Of a stretch of 64,000 nt of DNA, positions 1 through 8,288 are shown in pieces; the first letter of the stretch is position 1; each line of letters starts with the position of its first letter. Under the pieces are notes generated by a model. The model had not been told where the DNA came from, ran no database searches, and worked only from the letters and a program-made list of their open reading frames with translations. Source of the stretch: Flavobacterium sp. N2038 (GTDB lineage: Bacteria; Bacteroidota; Bacteroidia; Flavobacteriales; Flavobacteriaceae); contig NZ_CP110001.1 of the NCBI RefSeq assembly GCF_025947185.1, positions 806,001 through 870,000 of the forward strand, given 5' to 3'. The position numbers were made by a program, and so were the translations under genes.

Positions 1-59
1 AAAGATAACAAAAAACTCTACTTTTCGTTTATACAAACGCAAACTTTCCACTTTTTTAT

Positions 60-67
60 TACATTTG
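60..67 (+). promoter_or_regulatory. -7 promoter box for exonuclease III gene
   Basis: TACATTTG matches the Bacteroidota -7 consensus TAnnTTTG and lies 22 bases before the ATG at 90. No clear -33 TTG is seen at the expected spacing, so this rests on one element. Confidence 0.45.
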
Positions 68-89
68 GAATCCTTAAAAATACAATCTG

Positions 90-851
90 ATGAAAATTAT
101 TTCTTATAATGTAAACGGAATTCGCGCTGCAATTACTAAAGGGTTTCTGGAATGGCTGCAACACGCTAGTCCAGATGTGATCTGTCTTCAGGAAATTAAA
201 GCGACAGAAGATCAAATTCCTGTTGAAGCTATTACAGCAGCAGGATATCCGTACCAATATTATTATCCGGCGACAAAAAAAGGATATAGTGGTGTTGCTA
301 TTTTATCTAAGACTAAACCAAATGCAGTGATTTATGGAACAGGAATTCATCATATGGATTTTGAAGGCCGTAATCTACGTGCTGATTTTGATGATGTTTC
401 AGTAATGAGTTTATATCTTCCGTCCGGGACAAATATTGAAAGATTAGATCATAAATTTATGTTTATGGATGATTTTCAAACTTATATAAATGAGTTAAAA
501 TTAACGATTCCTAATCTTATTATCTGCGGAGACTATAATATTTGTCACGAAGCGATTGATATTCATGATCCGGTTCGTAATAAGACAGTGTCAGGATTTT
601 TGCCTGCAGAACGTGCATGGCTGGATGCTTTTATGAAATCTGGATTCATTGACAGTTTCCGTCATTTCAACAAAGATCCGCATCATTATTCATGGTGGAG
701 TTACCGTGCCGGTGCAAGAGGTAACAATAAAGGTTGGCGTATCGATTATAATCTGGTAAGTGATTCGTTGGAACATAGACTAAAACGTGCAGTTATTCTT
801 CCAGACGCTGTTCATTCAGACCATTGTCCGGTTTTAGTTGAGATCGAATAA
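90..851 (+). CDS. xth: Exodeoxyribonuclease III (AP endonuclease)
   Basis: Cytoplasmic base-excision-repair enzyme of the exonuclease III/APE1 family, which cleaves abasic sites and has 3'-5' exonuclease and 3'-phosphodiesterase activity. The 253-residue product is full length for the family. Visible active-site elements are N7 in YNVNGIR, the metal-binding E35 in CLQEIKA, D148 and N150 in GDYN, and the terminal D244-H245 pair in SDHCPV. A -7 box 22 bases upstream supports the ATG start. No SOS box or operon partner is visible; the next gene is 238 bases downstream. Identification is firm. Preference between xth-type and exoA-type naming cannot be settled here. Confidence 0.93.
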   Translation: MKIISYNVNGIRAAITKGFLEWLQHASPDVICLQEIKATEDQIPVEAITAAGYPYQYYYPATKKGYSGVAILSKTKPNAVIYGTGIHHMDFEGRNLRADFDDVSVMSLYLPSGTNIERLDHKFMFMDDFQTYINELKLTIPNLIICGDYNICHEAIDIHDPVRNKTVSGFLPAERAWLDAFMKSGFIDSFRHFNKDPHHYSWWSYRAGARGNNKGWRIDYNLVSDSLEHRLKRAVILPDAVHSDHCPVLVEIE

Positions 852-946
852 AGTTTGGTACTGTTCTTGTTGAGAGAATGGCGGGTTTTTGGTACAGTTT
901 CATAGAGATGTTTTTGGAATTCTCATCTTCATTTTTGAGATTTTAA

Positions 947-1032
947 GAAGCTGTTTCCTGCTGTCCACTATATCTTTTATGGCAAACGCCGCCATAAAAG
1001 GATGCCGTTTCCATCAGGGCTATGGCTCTTCG
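947..1032. repeat. Structured intergenic element with 10-bp perfect hairpin
   Basis: The 238-base gap between the exonuclease III and OmpA genes holds a perfect inverted repeat (CTTTTATGGC at 974-983, GCCATAAAAG at 991-1000, 7-base loop). It is flanked by CTGCTGTCCACTATAT on the left and GATGCCGTTTCCATCAGGGC on the right. From memory, closely similar elements (AGCCCTGAT..GCGGCATCCTTTT..hairpin..AAAAGATATAGCGGA) recur between genes in Flavobacterium genomes. Only one copy is in this window, so the family membership is recollection rather than a comparison made here. Confidence 0.5.
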
Positions 1033-1089
1033 ATAAAACGAGAAGTAATGAATTATTAATTGAGCTCCAAATAAAAAACAAAAAAGAAT

Positions 1090-2034
1090 ATGATTAAAAA
1101 GGCCTCCATCGGATTACTGGTTTTAGCTTTGTCTACAACTTCATGTGTGTCTAAAAAGATTTACAACGATCTTGAAACAAAATATTCAGATCTAAAAAAA
1201 GAAAATCGTTCTATTGCTGATGAAAATGAAAGCTTAAAAACAGCAAAAAATCAGCTAGAATTAGATCGCGATAAACTGACCAAAGATTTGGCCAGTACAA
1301 AAGATGAACTTGCAAAACAAAAAGCAGATTTGGCTGCGGCGCAAAATAAATACAAAGTTTTACAAGATTCTTATAATGCATTAGAGAAAAATAGCAACGA
1401 TGCATTAGAAAGCAACATGAATAAAAACCGTGAGTTGCTGGCACAATTAGAAGCAAAGTCTAAAAAACTTGCAGATGAACAAGCGCGTTTGGATAAAACG
1501 GCTAATCGTCTAAAAGAACTGGAAGATATGATTGCGGCAAAAGAAGCTGCAATGAAGAAATTGAAAGAAACGTTGTCTAAAGCCTTAAATGGTTTTGAAG
1601 GTAAAGGTTTGACAGTAGAGCAGAAAAACGGAAAAGTATATGTTTCTATGGAAAATAAATTACTTTTCAATTCAGGAAGCTGGGCAGTTGGTGTTGAAGG
1701 AAGAAAGGCAGTTGTAGAGCTTGGAAAAGTTTTAGGCGATAATCCGGATCTTTCCGTTTTAATCGAAGGACATACAGATGATGACCCATATGCAGGTTCA
1801 GGGCCAATTGCAAACAACTGGGATTTATCGACTAAAAGAGCAACAGCAATTGTGGCTATTTTAGGTGAAAACAATAAAATAAATAAGCAAAAGCTAACAG
1901 CAGCAGGACGAAGTGAATATTCTCCTTTGGCAAGCAACGCTACTCCGGAAGGAAAAGCTAAAAATCGAAGAATCGAAATTATCCTGACTCCAAGATTAGA
2001 CGAAATTGCTGAGATGCTTAAAAGCATAAACTAA
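1090..2034 (+). CDS. OmpA-family outer-membrane lipoprotein with coiled coil
   Basis: The 314-residue product begins with a lipoprotein signal ending at a lipobox cysteine (TTSC, residue 19). A long Lys/Glu/Leu-rich coiled coil follows over about residues 25-165. The C-terminal OmpA domain (about 185-300) has the peptidoglycan-binding signature: EGHTDDDP, LSTKRATAIV and NRRIEI. It is probably anchored in the outer membrane, spans the periplasm by its coiled coil and holds the cell wall. Such proteins commonly stabilise the envelope; a more specific role is not visible. The gene stands alone and is followed by a terminator at 2072-2107. Confidence 0.88.
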   Translation: MIKKASIGLLVLALSTTSCVSKKIYNDLETKYSDLKKENRSIADENESLKTAKNQLELDRDKLTKDLASTKDELAKQKADLAAAQNKYKVLQDSYNALEKNSNDALESNMNKNRELLAQLEAKSKKLADEQARLDKTANRLKELEDMIAAKEAAMKKLKETLSKALNGFEGKGLTVEQKNGKVYVSMENKLLFNSGSWAVGVEGRKAVVELGKVLGDNPDLSVLIEGHTDDDPYAGSGPIANNWDLSTKRATAIVAILGENNKINKQKLTAAGRSEYSPLASNATPEGKAKNRRIEIILTPRLDEIAEMLKSIN

Positions 2035-2071
2035 GATACTAAGGTTCTAAGTGGCTAAGATGCTAAGATTC

Positions 2072-2107
2072 AAAAAGGGTTCAAAGTCAAAACTTTGAAC
2101 CTTTTTT
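2072..2107 (+). terminator. Intrinsic terminator after OmpA-family gene
   Basis: A-rich stem with GGTTCAAAG pairing to CTTTGAACC, one bulged G, a 6-base loop and a run of six T. Confidence 0.75.
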
Positions 2108-2219
2108 GTTTTTGCTAAGAAAACCTTAGAGTCTCAGATTCTTAGTGACTTAGCGACTTGAAAAAGAATCTTATTCTTTTTTTAACTTTTGTGAAATTTT
2201 CATTTGAAAAATCCTGTTG

Positions 2220-2227
2220 TATCTTTG
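2220..2227 (+). promoter_or_regulatory. -7 promoter box for aldo/keto reductase gene
   Basis: TATCTTTG is an exact TAnnTTTG match and is identical to the -7 box of atpD. It implies a leader of about 60 bases. No well-spaced -33 TTG is seen. Confidence 0.5.
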
Positions 2228-2293
2228 AAGCTAACAATTGGAAATAAAAAAACTTAGAATCTTAGCCACTTAGAACCTTAGAATCTCAAAAAA

Positions 2294-3331
2294 ATGAAAT
2301 ACACAACCCTACCCAACACCGATATAAAAGTTAGTAAAATATGCCTTGGAACAATGACTTACGGGCAACAAAATACAGAAGCAGAAGGACATGAGCAAAT
2401 GGATTATGCCCTTGAAAGAGGAATCAATTTTTTTGATACAGCCGAAATGTATTCAGTTCCTGCAAGTGAAGCAACTTACGGAAGTACAGAGAAAGTTATT
2501 GGTACCTGGTTTAAGAAATCTGGAAATCGTGATAAAGTAATTCTGGCTTCTAAAATTGCCGGACCAAATCCGAGTTTTGGGTATATGCGCGAGAAACTCG
2601 ATTTCTCTCCTGCAAGTATTAAGTATGCGGTTGAAAATAGTTTAAAAAGGCTTCAGACAGATTATATCGATTTGTATCAAATGCACTGGCCGGAGAGAAA
2701 AACAAATAATTTCGGACAACGCGCTTTTCACGGTCATGATGATGTGTGGGAAGAACATTTTAGAGAAATCTTAGAAACTTTTGATGGATTAATAAAAGAA
2801 GGAAAAATTAAACACATCGGAGTTTCAAACGAGAATTCATGGGGAATGATGCGTTTTCTGGAAGAAAGCAAATACAACAATCTGCCAAGAATAAAAACCG
2901 TTCAGAATCCGTATTCTTTGTTGAATCGTTTATTTGAAGTTAATTCTGCCGAAGTTTCAAAATACGAGAATGTTGGTTTATTAGGATATTCACCTTTAGC
3001 TTTTGGAGTTTTAACGGGTAAATTTTTAACCGGAGAAAGTCATCCAAATGCAAGAATCAGTCTTTTTCCACAATACAAACGTTACAGTAGCGATCAAAGT
3101 ACACAAGCAACAAAAATGTATCAGGAAATTGCTAAAAAACATGGTTTAACGTTAACCCAATTGGCAATGGGATTTGTATTGCAGCAGCCATTTTTAACGA
3201 GCTCAATTATTGGGGCTACAACTATGGAACAATTAAAAGAAAACATCGATACAATTGATGTTGTTCTTTCTAAGGAGATTTTGGCAGAGATTGATGCAGT
3301 TCAGGCTATAATTCCTGATCCTGCGCCTTAG
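2294..3331 (+). CDS. NADP(H)-dependent aldo/keto reductase (Tas-like)
   Basis: A 345-residue cytoplasmic TIM-barrel oxidoreductase of the aldo/keto reductase superfamily, close in length to E. coli Tas (about 346). The catalytic tetrad is visible as D48 and Y53 (NFFDTAEMY), K87 (ILASKIAG) and H131 (YQMHWPER). The C-terminal STSIIGATTMEQLKEN-type segment fits the nucleotide-binding end of the barrel. Members reduce aldehydes and ketones with NADPH; the physiological substrate cannot be read from sequence. The gene is monocistronic, with its own promoter box, and ends in a large palindromic region shared with the convergent glycosyltransferase gene. Confidence 0.88.
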   Translation: MKYTTLPNTDIKVSKICLGTMTYGQQNTEAEGHEQMDYALERGINFFDTAEMYSVPASEATYGSTEKVIGTWFKKSGNRDKVILASKIAGPNPSFGYMREKLDFSPASIKYAVENSLKRLQTDYIDLYQMHWPERKTNNFGQRAFHGHDDVWEEHFREILETFDGLIKEGKIKHIGVSNENSWGMMRFLEESKYNNLPRIKTVQNPYSLLNRLFEVNSAEVSKYENVGLLGYSPLAFGVLTGKFLTGESHPNARISLFPQYKRYSSDQSTQATKMYQEIAKKHGLTLTQLAMGFVLQQPFLTSSIIGATTMEQLKENIDTIDVVLSKEILAEIDAVQAIIPDPAP

Positions 3332-3334
3332 TTT

Positions 3335-3583
3335 TTTTGCCACGAAGGCACAAAGGCGCAGAGTCGCAAAGTTTTTTCTATAGCCCCTAGCTTTAGCTAG
3401 GGGAAAAGATCGAAATAGAAAAGGGCTTTAGCCAAACCAATAAAGTTTGGCTAAAGCCCTTTTTTTGCGTTTATATTTTCATCCAGCTAAAGCTGGACGT
3501 TATCGAGCTTAAAAAAAATAACTTTGCGACTCTGCGACTTTGCGAGATAAAAATTTTGGTGCCTTTGTGCCTTCGTGGCAAAA
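3335..3583. repeat. Nested palindromic repeat cluster with bidirectional terminator
   Basis: The gap between two convergent genes is almost entirely palindromic. The outer arms at 3335-3357 and 3561-3583 are 23-base perfect inverted repeats containing GCCACGAAGGCACAAAGGC. Directly inside them are 16-base arms at 3358-3373 and 3520-3535 (GCAGAGTCGCAAAGTT type). The core holds three hairpins: 3384-3403 (CCCCTAGC stem), 3419-3463 (17-19-bp stem AGGGCTTTAGCCAAAC, followed by T7) and 3482-3497. The middle hairpin should terminate transcription in both directions. Confidence 0.85.
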
Positions 3584-3589
3584 CGGCTT

Positions 3590-5554
3590 CTACAAATCAA
3601 ATTCATCATCAACAGCCAATGAATCTGTTTTAACCGCGGTAGAATCCGGAGCTTTAATTTTTATTAAAGAACGCGCATTTCCTGAAATATAAACGGGTAA
3701 TTGTCCGAGTGTATCTTCGGGTATCAAAAGACCACGACGGAACATAAGATTCTTCAAGAACTTCTGATTTTTCAGAGCATAATCTTTCAAATTGCCTTGA
3801 TCATTAAACTGATACATGAATTTTCTTGGTTTCGGGATAATCGTTGCCAAATACAAACATTCATCAACATTTAAAGCCGAAGGACTTTTCTGAAAGTAAA
3901 AATGACTCGCTTCACCAATTCCGTATACATTTGGTCCCCATTCGATAATGTTGAAATAAACTTCCAGCATTCTTTCCTTACTTACAATTCGATTGTTTTC
4001 CAAAATGTAAACCAATAGTATTTCTTCCAGTTTTCGCGAAAGCGTCTTTTCACGGGTCAGAAAAACATTCTTAATCAGCTGCATGCTGATGGTACTTGCT
4101 CCGCGAGAGAACTTTTTGGTTCGGATATTCTTAAGAATCGATTGTTTAAAAGCTTCATTGATAAATCCACGGTGCGAGAAGAATGATGGATCTTCCGTAG
4201 TTAAAACACATTTTCTTAAATAAGGTGAAATCTGATCTAAAGGTGTATAATTCGGATTGGCACTTCCAACCAGAACAGGTCGCTGTAATACATTCTGAAT
4301 TATGGCACGATATACAAATTCTCCATTTAATTTATTTAAATCGGCTTCACCATATTTGGTAATTCGTAGATCTTCTTTGTTTAGCTTACTGTCAAAAACA
4401 AGTGTATTGGGTTTGTTTTTATTGAATTTGAAATCCAGTTTGTAATCAAAATTCCCTGTTGCCTGCATGCCTTGAAAATGAGTGAATAAACCATCTGGCA
4501 ATGAGACTATAAAATCCTGTGCATTCATCTTCGGAATATTCACTTTCAAAGTATAAATCGTATCTTTTTCAGTGCTGTAAGAAACATATGGTTTTACTTT
4601 TATTTTGTTTAACTGCATTGTAGAAGTGCTGTCAATAGAAATAAAGTCATTTCCAAGAAGAAAGCGGTAATCAAAACGAGCGTTTTTAATCACAACATCT
4701 TTGCTGGCAATTTTTGGATGATTAATTTTTAAATTGGTAATAGAAGTAAAACCGTCAATATGAAGTTCGCTGCCACTTTTGTCAATTTTTTCGACATTTA
4801 AGCGAATAGAATCAAAACTAGCTTTTAGGTTATAGCGTTCATCAAGATAAGGTACTTTAATCGCGCCGGTATCTAAGTTAAAAAAGCGAATATCTGCCTT
4901 TTGATTTCTTGGATCAGCAAATCCTTTTAAGTTCCATTTTTGGTCAAAATTTTTACTTACGACATGAATATTGGTTTCAAGCTGTTTGTTGTCCAGAACA
5001 AGTTTGTTTATGGCGATATTTGTTTTTTTTCCGTTGTCGTCAATTTTGAACTGAAAATTTTCCAGATTCATGTCTGTCGGAACAAGGTTTAGTAATTTTG
5101 AAATAATTCGATAAGCAAAAGCACCATATTTGCGCTTTTCATTTTTTTCAGAATCATCACGATTTCTTTTTAAGAAAGCATCAAAATTGCGGATTTTTCC
5201 TTTTTTGACTAATTGAATGTAGCCATTATTGACTTTTAAAGTTCCTACCTGAACATCGCCTATAAGCAAGTTGCTTAAACTGACACTTGTTTCAATTTTT
5301 TGAATTTTAAGAAGCGTGTCTGCATTTTTGGGTACTAATACAACATCTGTAAGTTTAACACTCGATAATCCGCTAAAAGAGGCTTCTTTGATAGAAAAAT
5401 CACTGTTGTAATCAACGGCCATTTTATGGGTAACTTTTGCGATAGCTTGTTTTAAAAGTGAATCGCGAAAAAAGTACAGACCAATACAAAGCAAGATAAA
5501 TACCAGGGCAAGTATTTTTAATGCTGTGAATATTTTTTGTTTTGGAAAATTCAT
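3590..5554 (-). CDS. AsmA-like protein with GT51 peptidoglycan glycosyltransferase domain
   Basis: Inner-membrane protein with one N-terminal helix (about residues 10-32), a long AsmA-like beta-rich periplasmic region (about 35-430) and a C-terminal GT51 transglycosylase domain (about 440-590). The GT51 signatures TEDPSFFSHRG, with the catalytic Glu, and RGASTISMQLIKN are intact. No transpeptidase domain follows, so it would polymerise lipid II glycan strands only, if active. An in-frame TTG at 5578 overlaps the radA stop, but the ATG at 5554 gives a standard membrane-anchor start and is preferred. It is the last gene of the esterase-radA-GT51 leftward operon. Confidence 0.85.
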   Translation of the reverse strand: MNFPKQKIFTALKILALVFILLCIGLYFFRDSLLKQAIAKVTHKMAVDYNSDFSIKEASFSGLSSVKLTDVVLVPKNADTLLKIQKIETSVSLSNLLIGDVQVGTLKVNNGYIQLVKKGKIRNFDAFLKRNRDDSEKNEKRKYGAFAYRIISKLLNLVPTDMNLENFQFKIDDNGKKTNIAINKLVLDNKQLETNIHVVSKNFDQKWNLKGFADPRNQKADIRFFNLDTGAIKVPYLDERYNLKASFDSIRLNVEKIDKSGSELHIDGFTSITNLKINHPKIASKDVVIKNARFDYRFLLGNDFISIDSTSTMQLNKIKVKPYVSYSTEKDTIYTLKVNIPKMNAQDFIVSLPDGLFTHFQGMQATGNFDYKLDFKFNKNKPNTLVFDSKLNKEDLRITKYGEADLNKLNGEFVYRAIIQNVLQRPVLVGSANPNYTPLDQISPYLRKCVLTTEDPSFFSHRGFINEAFKQSILKNIRTKKFSRGASTISMQLIKNVFLTREKTLSRKLEEILLVYILENNRIVSKERMLEVYFNIIEWGPNVYGIGEASHFYFQKSPSALNVDECLYLATIIPKPRKFMYQFNDQGNLKDYALKNQKFLKNLMFRRGLLIPEDTLGQLPVYISGNARSLIKIKAPDSTAVKTDSLAVDDEFDL

Positions 5555-5574
5555 AGTGGTATTTTTATCTAAAA

Positions 5575-6936
5575 TCAACCAAAAAGAATACTGGCAACAT
5601 CTTCAATTTTAGCTACAAGCTCAATTTTGATTCCTGTATTTTTTAAAGCTATTTTATTGTATTTTGAAACAAAAATGGTATCGAAGCCTAATTTTTCGGC
5701 TTCTTGTATGCGTTGGTCGACACGATTTACAGGACGAATTTCGCCAGAAAGCCCAACTTCTCCTGCAAAGCAAAACCCTTTTGTAATTGGAATATCTTCA
5801 TTTGATGATAAAATAGCGGCAACAACAGCAAGATCAATTGCGGGGTCATCCACAGAAATTCCGCCAGTTACATTTAGGAAAACGTCTTTTGCACCTAGAC
5901 GAAATCCGGCTCTTTTTTCTAAAACGGCCAAAATCATATTTAATCTTTTGGCATTATAACCGGTTGTGCTTCTTTGCGGAGTTCCGTAAACTGCAGTACT
6001 TACGAGCGACTGAATTTCGATCATAAGGGGGCGCATACCTTCAAGCGTTGTGGCGATTGCGGTTCCTGATAATTCTTCGTCTTTATGAGATATTAATATT
6101 TCAGACGGGTTGCTTACTTCGCGTAAACCGCTTCCAAGCATTTCGTAGATTCCTAATTCAGAAGTAGAACCAAAACGGTTTTTAAGCGAACGTAAAATTC
6201 TGTAAATATGGTTTCTGTCACCTTCAAATTGAAGAACAGTATCAACCATATGTTCTAGAATTTTAGGTCCTGCAATATTTCCATCTTTTGTAATATGACC
6301 AATTAAAATTACAGGAATGTTGGTCTCTTTTGCAAATTTGATCAATTCGGCAGTGGTTTCTCTAATTTGCGAAATACTCCCTGCTGTAGATTCGATATAA
6401 TCCGTATGCAAAGTCTGAATTGAATCTATGATTACAATTTCAGGCTGAATAGCTTCAATTTGTTTGAAGATATTTTGTGTCTTAGTTTCGGTTAGAATAT
6501 AGCAGTTTTCACTACTTGGCGTTATTCTTTCAGCACGCATTTTTATTTGCTTCTGACTTTCTTCACCAGAAACATATAAAGTTTTATAAGGTAATTTTAA
6601 TGAGATTTGAAGTAACAGTGTGCTTTTTCCAATTCCTGGTTCTCCACCCAATAAGGTCAAAGATCCCGGGACGATTCCACCGCCTAAAACACGATTCAAT
6701 TCGCCATCAGTAGTATTCATTCGAATTTCCTGAGTCGAGTCGATTTCGTTAATTTTTAGTGGCCTTGGAGCTTTTCCTGTTGGAGTCGATTCACTTTTCC
6801 AGGCTACTTTTTCCTGTTTCTGAATAATTTCTTCAGCAATTGTATTCCATTCTTTACAAGCATTACATTGCCCTTGCCATTTGGCATATTGGGTTCCGCA
6901 GTTCTGGCAAAAAAAGGAAGTTTTAACTTTCGACAT
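5575..6936 (-). CDS. radA: DNA repair protein RadA
   Basis: RecA-like ATPase that promotes branch migration and processing of recombination intermediates. The 453-residue product shows all family parts in order: a four-cysteine zinc finger (C10, C13, C24, C27), Walker A GGEPGIGKST (97-106), the KNRFG motif in SLKNRFGSTSE, and a C-terminal Lon-protease-like domain with ERAGFRLGAKDVF. The start codon overlaps the stop of the upstream esterase-like gene by one base (TAATG), indicating translational coupling. Codon use and length are normal. Confidence 0.96.
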   Translation of the reverse strand: MSKVKTSFFCQNCGTQYAKWQGQCNACKEWNTIAEEIIQKQEKVAWKSESTPTGKAPRPLKINEIDSTQEIRMNTTDGELNRVLGGGIVPGSLTLLGGEPGIGKSTLLLQISLKLPYKTLYVSGEESQKQIKMRAERITPSSENCYILTETKTQNIFKQIEAIQPEIVIIDSIQTLHTDYIESTAGSISQIRETTAELIKFAKETNIPVILIGHITKDGNIAGPKILEHMVDTVLQFEGDRNHIYRILRSLKNRFGSTSELGIYEMLGSGLREVSNPSEILISHKDEELSGTAIATTLEGMRPLMIEIQSLVSTAVYGTPQRSTTGYNAKRLNMILAVLEKRAGFRLGAKDVFLNVTGGISVDDPAIDLAVVAAILSSNEDIPITKGFCFAGEVGLSGEIRPVNRVDQRIQEAEKLGFDTIFVSKYNKIALKNTGIKIELVAKIEDVASILFG

Positions 6937-8090
6937 TATTTAGTTTTTTTTAGAAGAGTATTCATCTCGTCTATTTTTTCGTACATCAAATCTTTGTTCA
7001 AATCTCCAATTGGCTCCATTTGAGAAGCGTTTTGGTATTTTTTTGATGCATGTTTCGGATCACCCATTTTTTCATACATCAAACCTAATTCATATTCGCC
7101 CAACATCGCTTTTGGATAATTTACATTTCCAATTTCTGCCATTTTTCCTAATTCATCGTAGGCATTTTTTTTCAGAATAAGATTTTCGATTACCTTGAAG
7201 TCATTCATTCTAACAGGAATTTGGTATCCCAATATTTCTGACATTGAAGCATATTTCTTTTCTAAATAATCAGCATAACCAGATTGAAGAACGGCAATTT
7301 TATCATTGTATTCAGCCGAATTTATTGGTCTGTACGATTCAAAAATTTGATACAAAGCACTTGGAATCGAATGTAATACCTCAGTATAATGCGTTGCGCC
7401 TTTAAATACATCGTATTTATAATTCACTAACGGATTATTTGCGATTTTAATATTGCTGTTTAATTTTTCAATCGGTTCTTTAATTTTTTTATTATCACCT
7501 TCTCCTGCAGATAGATAATAGAATATTGGTTTTTGGATTTTTGCAAACTTTTCAGCTATTCTAACTTCCATTTTTGGGGCAAGCTCAGGGCTAAAGCAGA
7601 TATATGCGTTAAAAATAGGCTCTTCTTTATATAGATAAAAATTAGCAAAACTTGCCGTAATATCATGACCTGCAATAATTCTGAAAGGGGCGGTGTGGTA
7701 TTTTTTTTCTACATACGGAATTAATTCGGCACCTATAAATTCAAAAAATTTTGCTCCTTTTTCAAATGGCAAACCTTCATTTTGATCAATTGTTGAATCG
7801 TCCTCACGTTCATCATTTTTATTTTGATGAATTCCAATGATAATCATTTCCGGAATATCATCCCAATACGAACCATAACTTACAGCTCCCGAAAATGGAT
7901 CAAACAGGTAATCTCCATCCAAAAGATATAAAACAGGATATTTTCTATCCGATTTCTCATCATAAGACGGTGGAAGTCCAATTGTTATTCGTCTTTCTGT
8001 TCCGAGTTTTTCAGATTTAATGTTATCAAACTTCTTCTGTGAAAAAACAGAAGCAGAAAATAAAAGAAGTAGTAGGTAAACTTTTTTCAT
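6936..8090 (-). CDS. Secreted esterase-like alpha/beta hydrolase with altered nucleophile elbow
   Basis: The start at 8090 is chosen because it places a clean signal peptide (KKVYLLLLLFSASVFSQ) at the N-terminus; an in-frame ATG four codons upstream is possible. The body resembles the esterase D/IroE-type alpha/beta hydrolase family: YPVLYLLDGDYLF, IIIGIHQ, then AGHDITASF at the nucleophile elbow, and GATHYTE near the catalytic His position. The usual GxSxG serine is replaced by Asp (about residue 143), so normal serine-esterase chemistry is doubtful. A tetratricopeptide-like helical tail follows (about 300-384: YELGLMYEKMGDPKHASKKY). First gene of the radA operon. Substrate unknown. Confidence 0.72.
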   Translation of the reverse strand: MKKVYLLLLLFSASVFSQKKFDNIKSEKLGTERRITIGLPPSYDEKSDRKYPVLYLLDGDYLFDPFSGAVSYGSYWDDIPEMIIIGIHQNKNDEREDDSTIDQNEGLPFEKGAKFFEFIGAELIPYVEKKYHTAPFRIIAGHDITASFANFYLYKEEPIFNAYICFSPELAPKMEVRIAEKFAKIQKPIFYYLSAGEGDNKKIKEPIEKLNSNIKIANNPLVNYKYDVFKGATHYTEVLHSIPSALYQIFESYRPINSAEYNDKIAVLQSGYADYLEKKYASMSEILGYQIPVRMNDFKVIENLILKKNAYDELGKMAEIGNVNYPKAMLGEYELGLMYEKMGDPKHASKKYQNASQMEPIGDLNKDLMYEKIDEMNTLLKKTK

Positions 8091-8288
8091 GATTTGTGGC
8101 ATTTCAGTGAATTAAAAAGTATTGAAATAGTGTAGCAATATAATACTTTATTTGCTTTTTTATTGTGGAAGAACTTTAAAAGCAATTAACTTTTTTGAGT
8201 CTGATCTGTTTTGATTTGGGCAAAAGAAATCTGGTTTGTTCAAAAAATAATTTTGACAAATGACAATTAATAAAAGTAAGAGAAGATT

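Larger units (their letters stand above)
2039..2281. repeat. CTAAG-type inverted repeat pair
   Basis: The arms at 2039-2067 and 2253-2281 are complementary at 28 of 29 positions and are built from CTAAG-like units (GTTCTAAGTGGCTAAG on the left). Further CTTAG units lie between them at about 2115-2160. The right arm falls in the predicted leader of the aldo/keto reductase mRNA. Confidence 0.7.

Noticed and set aside
1371..2027. Open frame of 218 codons on the minus strand
   Set aside because: Antisense to the OmpA-domain coding region; low-complexity Ser/Leu-rich translation and no family resemblance.
5555..5578. TTG start for the GT51 gene overlapping the radA stop
   Set aside because: Possible for translational coupling, but the ATG at 5554 begins a standard membrane-anchor N-terminus, so the longer form was not chosen.
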